Assembly (NCBI GenBank): GCA_035512595.1
Contig: DATKDU010000098.1
Coordinates: 1 to 41,122 of the forward strand
DNA: 41,122 bases
Direction: 5' to 3'
Origin: DATKDU01 sp035512595
GTDB taxonomy: Bacteria; Planctomycetota; Planctomycetia; Pirellulales; Pirellulaceae
The stretch's first letter is position 1. Each line of letters starts with the position of its first letter. A program made the position numbers and the translations under genes. The notes beneath the pieces are model-generated. The model searched no databases and had not been told where the DNA came from. It worked only from the letters and a program-made list of their open reading frames with translations. This document shows, one piece after another, positions 7,883 through 16,446 of this stretch.

Positions 7883-7910
7883 TTGGATCTGGTCGAAAAG
7901 TCGTTACAAT
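7883..7910 (+). promoter_or_regulatory. Possible sigma-70-type promoter for the ECF sigma/kinase genes
   Basis: TTGGAT and TACAAT are separated by 16 bases, about 90 bases before the sigma-factor ATG. The match to the consensus is moderate. Confidence 0.4.
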
Positions 7911-8000
7911 GGCCGCACCCTCGTGATGGCGTCAGAAGACGCAGGGAGCAGGGGCCGCAAGGTTGCCCGCGGCGCGAGGTGAATTGCCGCCATTGAAGCC

Positions 8001-8609
8001 ATGACTGATTATCCGTCCGCTTTTTCGCAACTGATGGACCAGTTGCAGCACGGTTCTCAGGACGCAGCCTGGGAGCTGATCGAAGTCTACGGCCCGCACG
8101 TGCGGCGTTATGTGCGCCGCACGCTGACTTCCGACATGCGTTCGAAGTTCGACTCGATCGACTTTGCCCAGGTCGTCTGGGCCTCCTTCTTTCGCGAACC
8201 GGCTCGAATTCGCGAGTTGACCACGCCGCAGCAATTGATGGGTTACCTGGCGAGGATGGCCCGGAACAAGGTCATCGACGAATCGCGCAAGCGGCTCGAT
8301 GCCCGCAAGCGCGACGTGCGCCGTGAAGAGTCGCTGGAGCACACCAAAAGCGGGGAAAAAAGGCTGCTCCATTCGCACGATCCCAGCCCCAGTTCGGTCG
8401 CCGTTGCCCGGGAGCGCTGGAACCGCCTGGTGCGAAATCAGCCGGAAGACGTGCGCCGCATCCTGGAGTTGCGCTTTCGCGGCGAGACCTACGACGAGAT
8501 CGCGCGGCGGCTGGACATCAACGAAAAGACCGTCCGCCGCACGCTCGCCCGGCTGATCGCCGACGACGATCTGGCCTCCGCGGACCTGGCCGGCGCCGAG
8601 GCGCCCTGA
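8001..8609 (+). CDS. ECF-type RNA polymerase sigma factor (kinase-linked group)
   Basis: The 202-residue protein has a sigma region 2 (FSQLMDQLQHGSQDAAWELI through YLARMARNKVIDESRKR) and a region 4 helix-turn-helix (RILELRFRGETYDEIARRLD then NEKTVRRTLARL). These are the parts that bind the -10 and -35 elements and the core polymerase. No anti-sigma gene follows. Instead a Ser/Thr kinase begins 35 bases downstream, the arrangement of the planctomycete ECF sigma factors thought to be controlled by phosphorylation. Start chosen at the ATG with the usual short N-terminus. Confidence 0.88.
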   Translation: MTDYPSAFSQLMDQLQHGSQDAAWELIEVYGPHVRRYVRRTLTSDMRSKFDSIDFAQVVWASFFREPARIRELTTPQQLMGYLARMARNKVIDESRKRLDARKRDVRREESLEHTKSGEKRLLHSHDPSPSSVAVARERWNRLVRNQPEDVRRILELRFRGETYDEIARRLDINEKTVRRTLARLIADDDLASADLAGAEAP

Positions 8610-8644
8610 GGATTCGTTCCCTCCAGCACGGCAGGGTGAAGCGG

Positions 8645-10843
8645 ATGAGCGAGTCGAACCTGAGACCCTCCCCCGACAGCCTGGTGCGAGAGGTCATTGC
8701 GCGGTGGCGCGGCGGGGAGCAGCCCGATGCCCGCGCCTTTCTCGAGGCCCACCCGGAGATCCAGCAGCGCAAGACGCTGGCCATCGACCTGATCTACGAG
8801 GAATACTGCCTGCGGCAGGAACAGGGCGAAACGTGCGTCGCCAGCACGTTCTGCAATCGCTTCCCCTCGTACAAGCAGTCGCTGGCCCGGATGCTGGACG
8901 TCCACACGTTCATGGCGGCGGCCGATTCGACCGCGGCCGCCTGGCCCGAGTTGGGCAGCGAATTCCTGGGCTTTGAAATCGTCGAGCAGATCGGCGCCGG
9001 CGCGGTCGCCAAGGTCTATCTGGCCCGCGAGACCGACGTCGGCAGCCGGCAGGTCGTCATCAAGGTCTCCCGCTTCGGCCGGGGCGAGGCCCGCTTGCTC
9101 GGCAAGTTGACCCACCCCGGAGTCGTCCCCATCCACTCCGTCCGCGAGGATCCGCTCACCGGCATGACCTGCATCTGCATGCCGTTCCTGGGGACGGCTA
9201 CGCTGGTGGACATCCTCGACGAAGCTTTCCCCCTCGGCACTCCGCCTGCGTCCGCCCGGATCATCAGCCGGCTGGCGCTCGGCTATCTGCCGGCCGGCAT
9301 CGATCCGGCCGCTTGGGGGCCGGTCGATCCATTTTTCGCAGGCGCCACGTATGCCGAGGGAATCGTTCACCTGGGCCGGCAGATCGTGACCGCGCTGGCC
9401 AAGGCGCATCAGGCGGGCATTACGCACCGGGACATCAAGCCATCCAACGTGCTCCTGGCGCGCGACGGACGGCCCATGTTGCTCGACTTCAACCTTTCGA
9501 CCGAAGAGCAACTGCCGGCGGATCGCGTCGGCGGGACGCTGGCCTACATGGCGCCCGAGCAGCTCGAGGCGCTCAGCGGCAACCTGACCGGGCCGGAGCG
9601 CGCCAGCGATCCGCGGTCCGATCTGTATTCGGTGGGGGCCATGCTGTTTGAGCTGCTGACCGGCAAACTGCCGTCGCGCCCCCTGGAGCGGGCCGGCAAG
9701 CAGCCGGGAATCGCGGAGTGGATCGAGTGCCGCCGCAACCCGCCTCCCTCGGCACGGGAGCACAACCCGGCCGTGGAGCCGGCGCTCGACGCGATCTTGC
9801 AGCGCGCCCTGGCGCCGCGCCCCATCGACCGCTATGGGTCGGCGGAGAAGCTGGCCGGCGCGCTGGACGCGCTGCTACTGCCGCGAGTGCGGCTGCTGCG
9901 CAAGGTTCGCGATCGGCGGCGGTGGATCTTCGCCGGCGGGTCGCTCGTTGCGGCTGCGGGGCTGGGGGGCGGTTGGTACTGGTGGACGCTGCCGCCGCTT
10001 CCCGTGCGGCTGTATGAAGCGGGGCTGCGGGCCTTTGACCGCCAGGAGTTTGCTGCCGCCGAGGATTTGTTCACGCGGTCAATCCAGGCCGGCAATGACT
10101 CGATCGAGGTTTATTTCGCACGCGGACAGACGCGGCGGCAGCTAGAAGATTTTGAAGGTGAGAACGAAGATTTTGCAAAGGTGACACTGCTGGACGCGGG
10201 CCGGACAGGCGTGGGTTTAATTCATGGAGCCCATGCTGGGGACGAGCTCAATCATCCGTCACAGTCCAGGAGCCTATTGATGCAGGCGCAGCAACAGGGC
10301 TGGAACACGGTCAGCGTGGCCAATTCGCTGGGAATTGCGCATTCGAAGTCGGGCTTTCCGGAGGTGGGCGCCCGAGAGATTGATCGTATTCTCGCGGAGT
10401 ATCCGAAGAACGAGACGGCGCAGTACAACCGGGCGCTGTGCTGGAAACAGCACACCGACAGCGAGCGCCGCCTTGTTCCCCCCACGGTCGTTATTCTGGA
10501 TGCCGTAGCGCTCGCCGCGGCGAATTCGCACGACCTGGAGATCATCGACTTGACGGCAAAGCTGCTGAGCAATGCGGCCGGCGCCGATCCCCGTTACGAG
10601 GATGCGGCGGCCCAATTCCTCGAAGCGGCTGAGAGCCTGGGAGCACGCCGCGAGAGCACGCTTCGCTATTGGCGAAAGTTCACTGAGAATCCTCCAGCGC
10701 CCAAGCAACCGCTGACCGAGCCAAAGTCACGCTTTGTGAGGAGCAACTGGCGTCAAACTCCGCCGCCTGACGACCCGCGGCTCGATCGGTGCCTGGAGCT
10801 CCTGCGGGCGGACGACCGGCTGACCGTGAGCCGGTCCGAATAG
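8645..10843 (+). CDS. Transmembrane Ser/Thr protein kinase with TPR domain
   Basis: From ATG 8645 (an in-frame GTG lies nine bases upstream) the protein has 732 residues. A helical N-terminal region is followed by a PKN-type kinase domain (about 108-400): glycine loop IGAGAVAKVYLAR, Lys in VVIKVSR, catalytic loop THRDIKPSN near residue 261 and MAPEQL. The DFG motif reads DFN (LLDFNLS), a substitution seen in some bacterial kinases. One membrane helix (IFAGGSLVAAAGLGGGWYWW, about 427-447) is followed by a C-terminal TPR region (about 455-500) and a helical tail, likely outside the cytoplasm or in the paryphoplasm. It probably senses a signal and phosphorylates the sigma factor encoded just upstream; that link is inferred from gene order. 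Confidence 0.88.
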   Translation: MSESNLRPSPDSLVREVIARWRGGEQPDARAFLEAHPEIQQRKTLAIDLIYEEYCLRQEQGETCVASTFCNRFPSYKQSLARMLDVHTFMAAADSTAAAWPELGSEFLGFEIVEQIGAGAVAKVYLARETDVGSRQVVIKVSRFGRGEARLLGKLTHPGVVPIHSVREDPLTGMTCICMPFLGTATLVDILDEAFPLGTPPASARIISRLALGYLPAGIDPAAWGPVDPFFAGATYAEGIVHLGRQIVTALAKAHQAGITHRDIKPSNVLLARDGRPMLLDFNLSTEEQLPADRVGGTLAYMAPEQLEALSGNLTGPERASDPRSDLYSVGAMLFELLTGKLPSRPLERAGKQPGIAEWIECRRNPPPSAREHNPAVEPALDAILQRALAPRPIDRYGSAEKLAGALDALLLPRVRLLRKVRDRRRWIFAGGSLVAAAGLGGGWYWWTLPPLPVRLYEAGLRAFDRQEFAAAEDLFTRSIQAGNDSIEVYFARGQTRRQLEDFEGENEDFAKVTLLDAGRTGVGLIHGAHAGDELNHPSQSRSLLMQAQQQGWNTVSVANSLGIAHSKSGFPEVGAREIDRILAEYPKNETAQYNRALCWKQHTDSERRLVPPTVVILDAVALAAANSHDLEIIDLTAKLLSNAAGADPRYEDAAAQFLEAAESLGARRESTLRYWRKFTENPPAPKQPLTEPKSRFVRSNWRQTPPPDDPRLDRCLELLRADDRLTVSRSE

Positions 10844-11055
10844 TGCGGACTGCCGCACGTCTTGCCATCCATTTCCGGCGCTTCTCCGCCTTGGCATGGC
10901 GCTTCGTGAATTGAGCATGCCGTTCAGCCAGTTGAACGTCCCCGTCAGCGATCGTTCGCGCGGTGGAGGCTGATGGCGTTTCCTCACAACGACTTACTAC
11001 CGGACGCCTGGCAAATGTCCGGATCGGACTCCCGTTTGCGACTTGTACATGGGGG

Positions 11056-11074
11056 GGCGAGCGCGAAGCTCGCC
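11056..11074. repeat. Palindromic repeat GGCGAGC-GCGAA-GCTCGCC
   Basis: A perfect 7-bp stem with a GCGAA loop lies about 50 bases before the LEPR-XLL gene. It is another REP-like family with its own sequence, in the 280-base gap after the kinase gene, where I see nothing else. Confidence 0.55.
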
Positions 11075-11123
11075 GCTCCGGTGGTTTTCAAGTTTTTTCG
11101 CAAGCAACTCAGGAGTCACGATC

Positions 11124-11735
11124 GTGCCAACATCGAACGGAGTGCGTCCGTCCCGCGGCGGCAAGCCGCATGGTTCAAGCCAGTCTCTCGCGTGGGCTCG
11201 CCGCAATTGCCGCACGCTGCGCGTCGAGGCATTGGAATCGCGTTACCTGCTGTCCACAATGGCGGCGTTCGACGGGGATCCGTGTCCCCTCGAACCGCTC
11301 GACGCGGCCGCTGAGGAGCCCGTCGCGGCCGGCGAGCCATCCGTCGATACGCTCGCCGATGGCGATGACGGCTTTGTGGGTCCGCTGGAGCTGGATGCGT
11401 ACTACGCCTCGCTCGATACTGCGCAGGCAGACGCAGCGACGATCCAAGCGGAAGGAGAATCAGTCGGCGCTTCCCCCGTGCTGGAAAAGCTCACCGGCAT
11501 CTTTGACAGTGGGTACTGGATTCTGTCCGGGTACGTTACTGACGACGTCGATCCGGTGGCTGGCAAAGTTTATTTCGGTGAGGATCTGGAGGGTGCTTTC
11601 ACCGATCTCATGCCCGACGGCTCGTTTTCCCACTATACGGCTATGCCGCCAGGCACTTCGGGAACGGTCTCCGCAGTTGCCAAAGACGCCGACGGGAATC
11701 TGTCCAATACGTTGACGGTCGATATTCTCGCCTGA
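11124..11735 (+). CDS. Secreted protein with LEPR-XLL-type N-terminal motif and Ig-like domain
   Basis: The start is GTG 11124, because AGGAG sits eight bases before it; the frame is open back to an ATG at 11043 that has no such site. The 203-residue product has a basic N-terminus and then LRVEALESRYLLS (about residues 32-44), the planctomycete LEPR-XLL motif found at the N-terminus of many large surface proteins and thought to guide export or anchoring. An acidic linker rich in Ala, Asp and Glu follows. The C-terminal 75 residues (YVTDDVDPVAGKVYF to NTLTVDILA) form an Ig-like beta-sandwich pattern. The protein is short for this class. It may be surface-exposed; no binding partner can be named. 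Confidence 0.75.
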   Translation: MPTSNGVRPSRGGKPHGSSQSLAWARRNCRTLRVEALESRYLLSTMAAFDGDPCPLEPLDAAAEEPVAAGEPSVDTLADGDDGFVGPLELDAYYASLDTAQADAATIQAEGESVGASPVLEKLTGIFDSGYWILSGYVTDDVDPVAGKVYFGEDLEGAFTDLMPDGSFSHYTAMPPGTSGTVSAVAKDADGNLSNTLTVDILA

Positions 11736-11752
11736 TCCCCGGACGAAGATGA

Positions 11753-11782
11753 TGCGATGCGCCCGCTGGCGGGCGCATCGCA
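11753..11782. terminator. Strong hairpin between convergent genes
   Basis: A perfect 14-bp stem (TGCGATGCGCCCGC and its complement) with a two-base loop lies 18 bases after the LEPR-XLL stop and 54 bases before the end of the convergent regulator gene. No T-run follows at once, though a TTTT lies about 20 bases on. It may end transcription from both sides. Confidence 0.65.
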
Positions 11783-11835
11783 GAGCCTTCGATTCAGCCT
11801 TTTGTGGTCCGCGTCAGCGGGCCGCAAACGGCCCC

Positions 11836-12564
11836 TCACTCCGCCTTTGCGACAAACTCCACCTTCGCCACCTGCGCCAACTCCAGCGTGACCTCCCCTC
11901 CGGCTGGCGAAACGCGATGCGATCGCAGGATCCACTGGCCGCTGCGCATGGCAAAGGCGGTGGGCACGATCTCCAGCGGGACGGCGCGAGCCTGGCCGGG
12001 CAACGGCGTCAGCCAGACCTTCAGCGGGCGAGTACCTGCCAGTCCCTCCAGAATGGTCGCCAGCCACCCCTGCCGGCATAGCCACTGCCGCGAGGCGGCC
12101 GGCTGCGACCGCAGCAGGTCGGTGAATTCCAGAAGCCGGTCGCGCATGTTCTGGGGTTGGAAGCTAATGATCTTGTGGACGGCCTCCAGCGCCACGCTGT
12201 CGTCCTTATCCAACTCATCGCCCGCCGCCATGACCAGCAGAGCAATTACCTCTCGGGCGGACAGCCGCGGCCCCTCCCACGCCGTCTCCTGGATCAGCCG
12301 GTAACTCCCCTGCCGGCCGGTCTTTCGCGCCGCCAACCCCTTTTTCTCCAAGAGTTGCATGTCGCGCTGGATCGTGCGGACGGTCACTTGCAGTTCTGCC
12401 GACAGGCGTTTGGCCGGCCATTCCCGTCCGTCCGCCAGCAGGCGGATCAACTCGACGAATCGCTCCACCCGGTCGCGCGGCACGGAAGGCCCGTCGGACG
12501 GCTTGCTCGGGAAGGGGTGCCGGCCGTCGGTGCGAAGCTGCTGGTACTGTGGCTCCGTCGTCAT
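11836..12564 (-). CDS. HTH transcriptional regulator with WYL-like ligand-binding region
   Basis: Read from ATG 12564 the protein has 242 residues; an upstream in-frame ATG at 12714 would add 50 residues of low similarity, so the shorter start is preferred. A winged helix-turn-helix (VERFVELIRLLADGREW, then LSAELQVTVRTIQRDMQLLE and an LAARKTGRQGSYRL wing) occupies about residues 30-95. A helical middle and a beta-rich C-terminal part (WLTPLPGQARAVPLEIVP to QVAKVEFVAKAE) resemble the WYL-type regulators of the DeoR/HTH_11 class. These control nearby or stress genes in response to nucleotides or DNA damage. Its target is not evident; it is convergent with the LEPR-XLL gene and lies before rsmA on the other side. 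Confidence 0.7.
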   Translation of the reverse strand: MTTEPQYQQLRTDGRHPFPSKPSDGPSVPRDRVERFVELIRLLADGREWPAKRLSAELQVTVRTIQRDMQLLEKKGLAARKTGRQGSYRLIQETAWEGPRLSAREVIALLVMAAGDELDKDDSVALEAVHKIISFQPQNMRDRLLEFTDLLRSQPAASRQWLCRQGWLATILEGLAGTRPLKVWLTPLPGQARAVPLEIVPTAFAMRSGQWILRSHRVSPAGGEVTLELAQVAKVEFVAKAE

Positions 12565-12943
12565 GAGGGGCTCGCGCCGCTGAGCGTCTCCGCACGCTTC
12601 TTGCGAGGAAGTTGCAATCAAGGAACGCGCCGGCGCACCAGCTACCAGTCTGCCCCCGGCAGCCAATGACGCCGGCAGCGTTCGCTTTCCTGAAAGGTCT
12701 GCCCGGAGAGCCATGGTCAGGATCCAAGGGCTCCCCTAGTAACAGTCGTAAACGGGGCAAAAATCCGGACATCTGGCGGGAGATTTTTTCGCCCAAGGCG
12801 GAAAAGGCCGTGCGTCATCGCGGAGCTGTGCGACGCAACCAGTTGTAGTGCATGGACTTGCGGAGACTGCTCCCGTCGCCAAACTGGCGGCGAAATCCTT
12901 CGCGGCCAACCAGTTTTTCAGCGGGGCCTCGGTTCCAGCCGTG
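12565..12943. other. Gap without an identified gene
   Basis: This 379-base stretch separates the regulator from rsmA. It holds the possible N-terminal extension of the regulator (12565-12714, minus strand). The rest shows only frames with no family pattern. I see no RNA gene or clear repeat in it. Confidence 0.5.
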
Positions 12944-13858
12944 TTACCTCCGCGGCGGTGGCGACATCGCCTGCTCGCAGGCATCGCTCAGAGCGATCAG
13001 CGTCTGCACCGGCAGTTGCTCGGCCCGCGCGTCGGCCGCCAAGGCGAAGCCGGCCAGGATCGCATCGACGTCCGGCTTGGAAAGCTGTTCCTTGAACATC
13101 AAGCTCAGCACGCCGCGGAGAAACTTGCGGCGATGCTGAAATAGCGTCCGGACAAAGTGATGAAAGAACTCGAGGTTCTTCACCCGCTCGCGTTTGTGGG
13201 CACTGGGAACGATGTGTACGATCGCCGAGTGGACTTTCGGTTTGGGCCAGAAGCACTGCGGCGGGATGATTCGCACCACGCGGGTGTAGCACAGCGCCTG
13301 CATCCAGACTGACAGGGCCGAATAGTCCTTGACCCCCGGCTCGGCATTGATCCGGTCGGCCAGCTCCTTCTGCACCGTCGCGGTCATCGACACCGGCGCC
13401 GGATCGAACGTCAGGAGGTTCGACAGGATCGGCGTGGCGATGTTGAAGGGGAGATTGGAGACGAGCTTGAGCTGCGCACCTGGCACGTCGCGCAGTTTCT
13501 CCTGCACCGCGTCAACGACCGTCTGGCTCAAATGGTTCTTATTCTTGAGTGCGTCGGTCTTGAGCATCGTCACGTTCTGCTCATCGACCAATTCCTCCGA
13601 CGCCAGTTGATAGAGCCGCGAATCGATCTCGACCGTGACGACGTGGGCCGCGAGCGGCGCCATCCTGGTGGTCAGGGAACCCAGGCCCGTGCCGATTTCC
13701 AGCACGACGTCCTGCGGGCCGATCTCCGCCGTTTCCAAGAGCAGGTCCAGCAAGTTGAGGTCGATGAGAAAATTCTGCCCGTGCCGCACGTCGGGCCGAA
13801 TGCCGGCCTCGCGGAAGCGGTTGGTGAGGAAGGAGACGGTTTGGCGGGCATTAGTCAT
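12944..13858 (-). CDS. rsmA: 16S rRNA (adenine1518/1519-N6) dimethyltransferase
   Basis: The 304-residue protein matches RsmA/KsgA throughout. GQNFLIDL lies near residue 27, the SAM-binding motif I VVLEIGTGLGSLT near 51-63, the acidic VEIDS after it and the catalytic NLPFN at 135-139, where most relatives have NLPYN. PKPKVHSAIV marks the start of the C-terminal helical domain. It dimethylates two adjacent adenosines at the 3' end of 16S rRNA late in 30S assembly. It is the third gene of a minus-strand run ettA-ribE-rsmA and begins four bases after the ribE stop. A palindrome overlaps that junction. Confidence 0.94.
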   Translation of the reverse strand: MTNARQTVSFLTNRFREAGIRPDVRHGQNFLIDLNLLDLLLETAEIGPQDVVLEIGTGLGSLTTRMAPLAAHVVTVEIDSRLYQLASEELVDEQNVTMLKTDALKNKNHLSQTVVDAVQEKLRDVPGAQLKLVSNLPFNIATPILSNLLTFDPAPVSMTATVQKELADRINAEPGVKDYSALSVWMQALCYTRVVRIIPPQCFWPKPKVHSAIVHIVPSAHKRERVKNLEFFHHFVRTLFQHRRKFLRGVLSLMFKEQLSKPDVDAILAGFALAADARAEQLPVQTLIALSDACEQAMSPPPRR

Positions 13859-13861
13859 GGG

Positions 13862-14470
13862 TTAGGCAGGCGAGACGCCTGTCCCACGGAGCAATTGTTG
13901 CTCCACATACTTAGCCAGCACGTCAGTCTCGATATTCACCGCGTCGCCGACCGCCAGCTTGCCCAGCGTCGTCACCGCCAGCGTGTGCGGAATCAGCGCC
14001 ACGCTGAACCGCTCCTCCTCGACGTCCACCAGCGTCAGGCTCACGCCATCGACGGCAATCGAGCCTTTGCTGGCCATCTGCCGCGTCAATTCCCGCTGCA
14101 CTTGGAACCACAGAAACGACCAGTCCCCTTCCTCGCGGCGGGCGTCGAGCGTGCCGACGGCATCGATGTGCCCGGTGACGTAATGGCCGCCGAGCCGATC
14201 TCCGACTTTCAGCGAGCGCTCGAGATTCACGCCGCTGCCCACGATCAACTTGCCGAGGTTCGTTCGGCTCAGCGTCTCGCTGCCGGCCTCAAACGCAAGC
14301 ACGTCGCCAGCAACCTGCACGACCGTCAAACAACAGCCGTTGACCGCCACGCTGTCGCCGATTTGCGTTCCTTCCGCCACCACGGCTGAGCGCACGCCCA
14401 GCCGCACGCCGGGGCCAATCGGCTCCAGCCTGGTAATGGTCCCGAGCGTTTCGACGAGGCCGGTGAACAA
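13862..14470 (-). CDS. ribE: Riboflavin synthase, alpha chain
   Basis: The 202-residue protein starts with the invariant MFTGLVE, which fixes the start at TTG 14470 although this is a rare start codon. It has two lumazine-binding repeats, with VNGCCLTV near residue 43 and VDGVSLTLVDV in the second, and GGHYVTGHID at 94-103. It converts two 6,7-dimethyl-8-ribityllumazine molecules to riboflavin. The sequence just before the start is a GGCTCCT-type heptamer repeat rather than a ribosome-binding site. The last residues, LLRGTGVSPA, are partly encoded by the palindrome at 13867-13881, so the repeat supplies the C-terminus. Confidence 0.93.
   Translation of the reverse strand: MFTGLVETLGTITRLEPIGPGVRLGVRSAVVAEGTQIGDSVAVNGCCLTVVQVAGDVLAFEAGSETLSRTNLGKLIVGSGVNLERSLKVGDRLGGHYVTGHIDAVGTLDARREEGDWSFLWFQVQRELTRQMASKGSIAVDGVSLTLVDVEEERFSVALIPHTLAVTTLGKLAVGDAVNIETDVLAKYVEQQLLRGTGVSPA
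13867..13881. repeat. Palindrome CAGGCG-AGA-CGCCTG at the ribE/rsmA junction
   Basis: A perfect 6-bp stem with a 3-base loop, within the context GG...TCCCAC, overlaps the last codons of ribE and lies just before the rsmA start. It is a REP-like element that has become coding sequence. Confidence 0.6.
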
Positions 14471-14472
14471 AT

Positions 14473-14500
14473 CTGGCTCCTGGCTCCTGGCTCCTGACCC
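14473..14500. repeat. Heptamer repeat CTGGCTC (x3) plus CTGACCC
   Basis: Four consecutive 7-base units fill the whole 30-base gap between the ettA stop codon and the ribE start on the minus strand. There is therefore no space for an ordinary ribosome-binding site for ribE. Confidence 0.8.
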
Positions 14501-16174
<1,674 letters not shown>

Positions 16175-16343
16175 CATCAACCTAAGTGACTTGGCGAAAA
16201 AGACTTACGGCACGCGGCCACCACTACGCTTCGCTGCCCACCTGCCGCCATCTCAGTATACGCGCCGCCGACGCATCTACGCAGGGGACGGTAGGCCATG
16301 GTCAACTGACGTGGCTCCCTTTGCCCAACTTGGCTATACTCGC

Positions 16344-16371
16344 TTGACCATTACCACCGAATGTTGATAAT
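16344..16371 (+). promoter_or_regulatory. Predicted promoter of the sulfite reductase gene with overlapping dyad
   Basis: TTGACC (16344-16349) and GATAAT (16366-16371) are 16 bases apart, about 75 bases before the ATG. A perfect inverted repeat, ACCATTA (16347-16353) and TAATGGT (16368-16374), spans the spacer and both promoter boxes and would fit a dimeric repressor. The surroundings are AT-rich compared with the window. Confidence 0.55.
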
Positions 16372-16446
16372 GGTACTAAACATAATAAACATTCTCCTCC
16401 CACACACGTACGCCGACAGCGTGCTACGCGTCTACTGACCACTCCC

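Noticed and set aside
12736..12984. Minus-strand 82-codon frame between the regulator and rsmA
   Set aside because: Cys/Pro/Arg-rich translation with no pattern; overlaps the end of rsmA.
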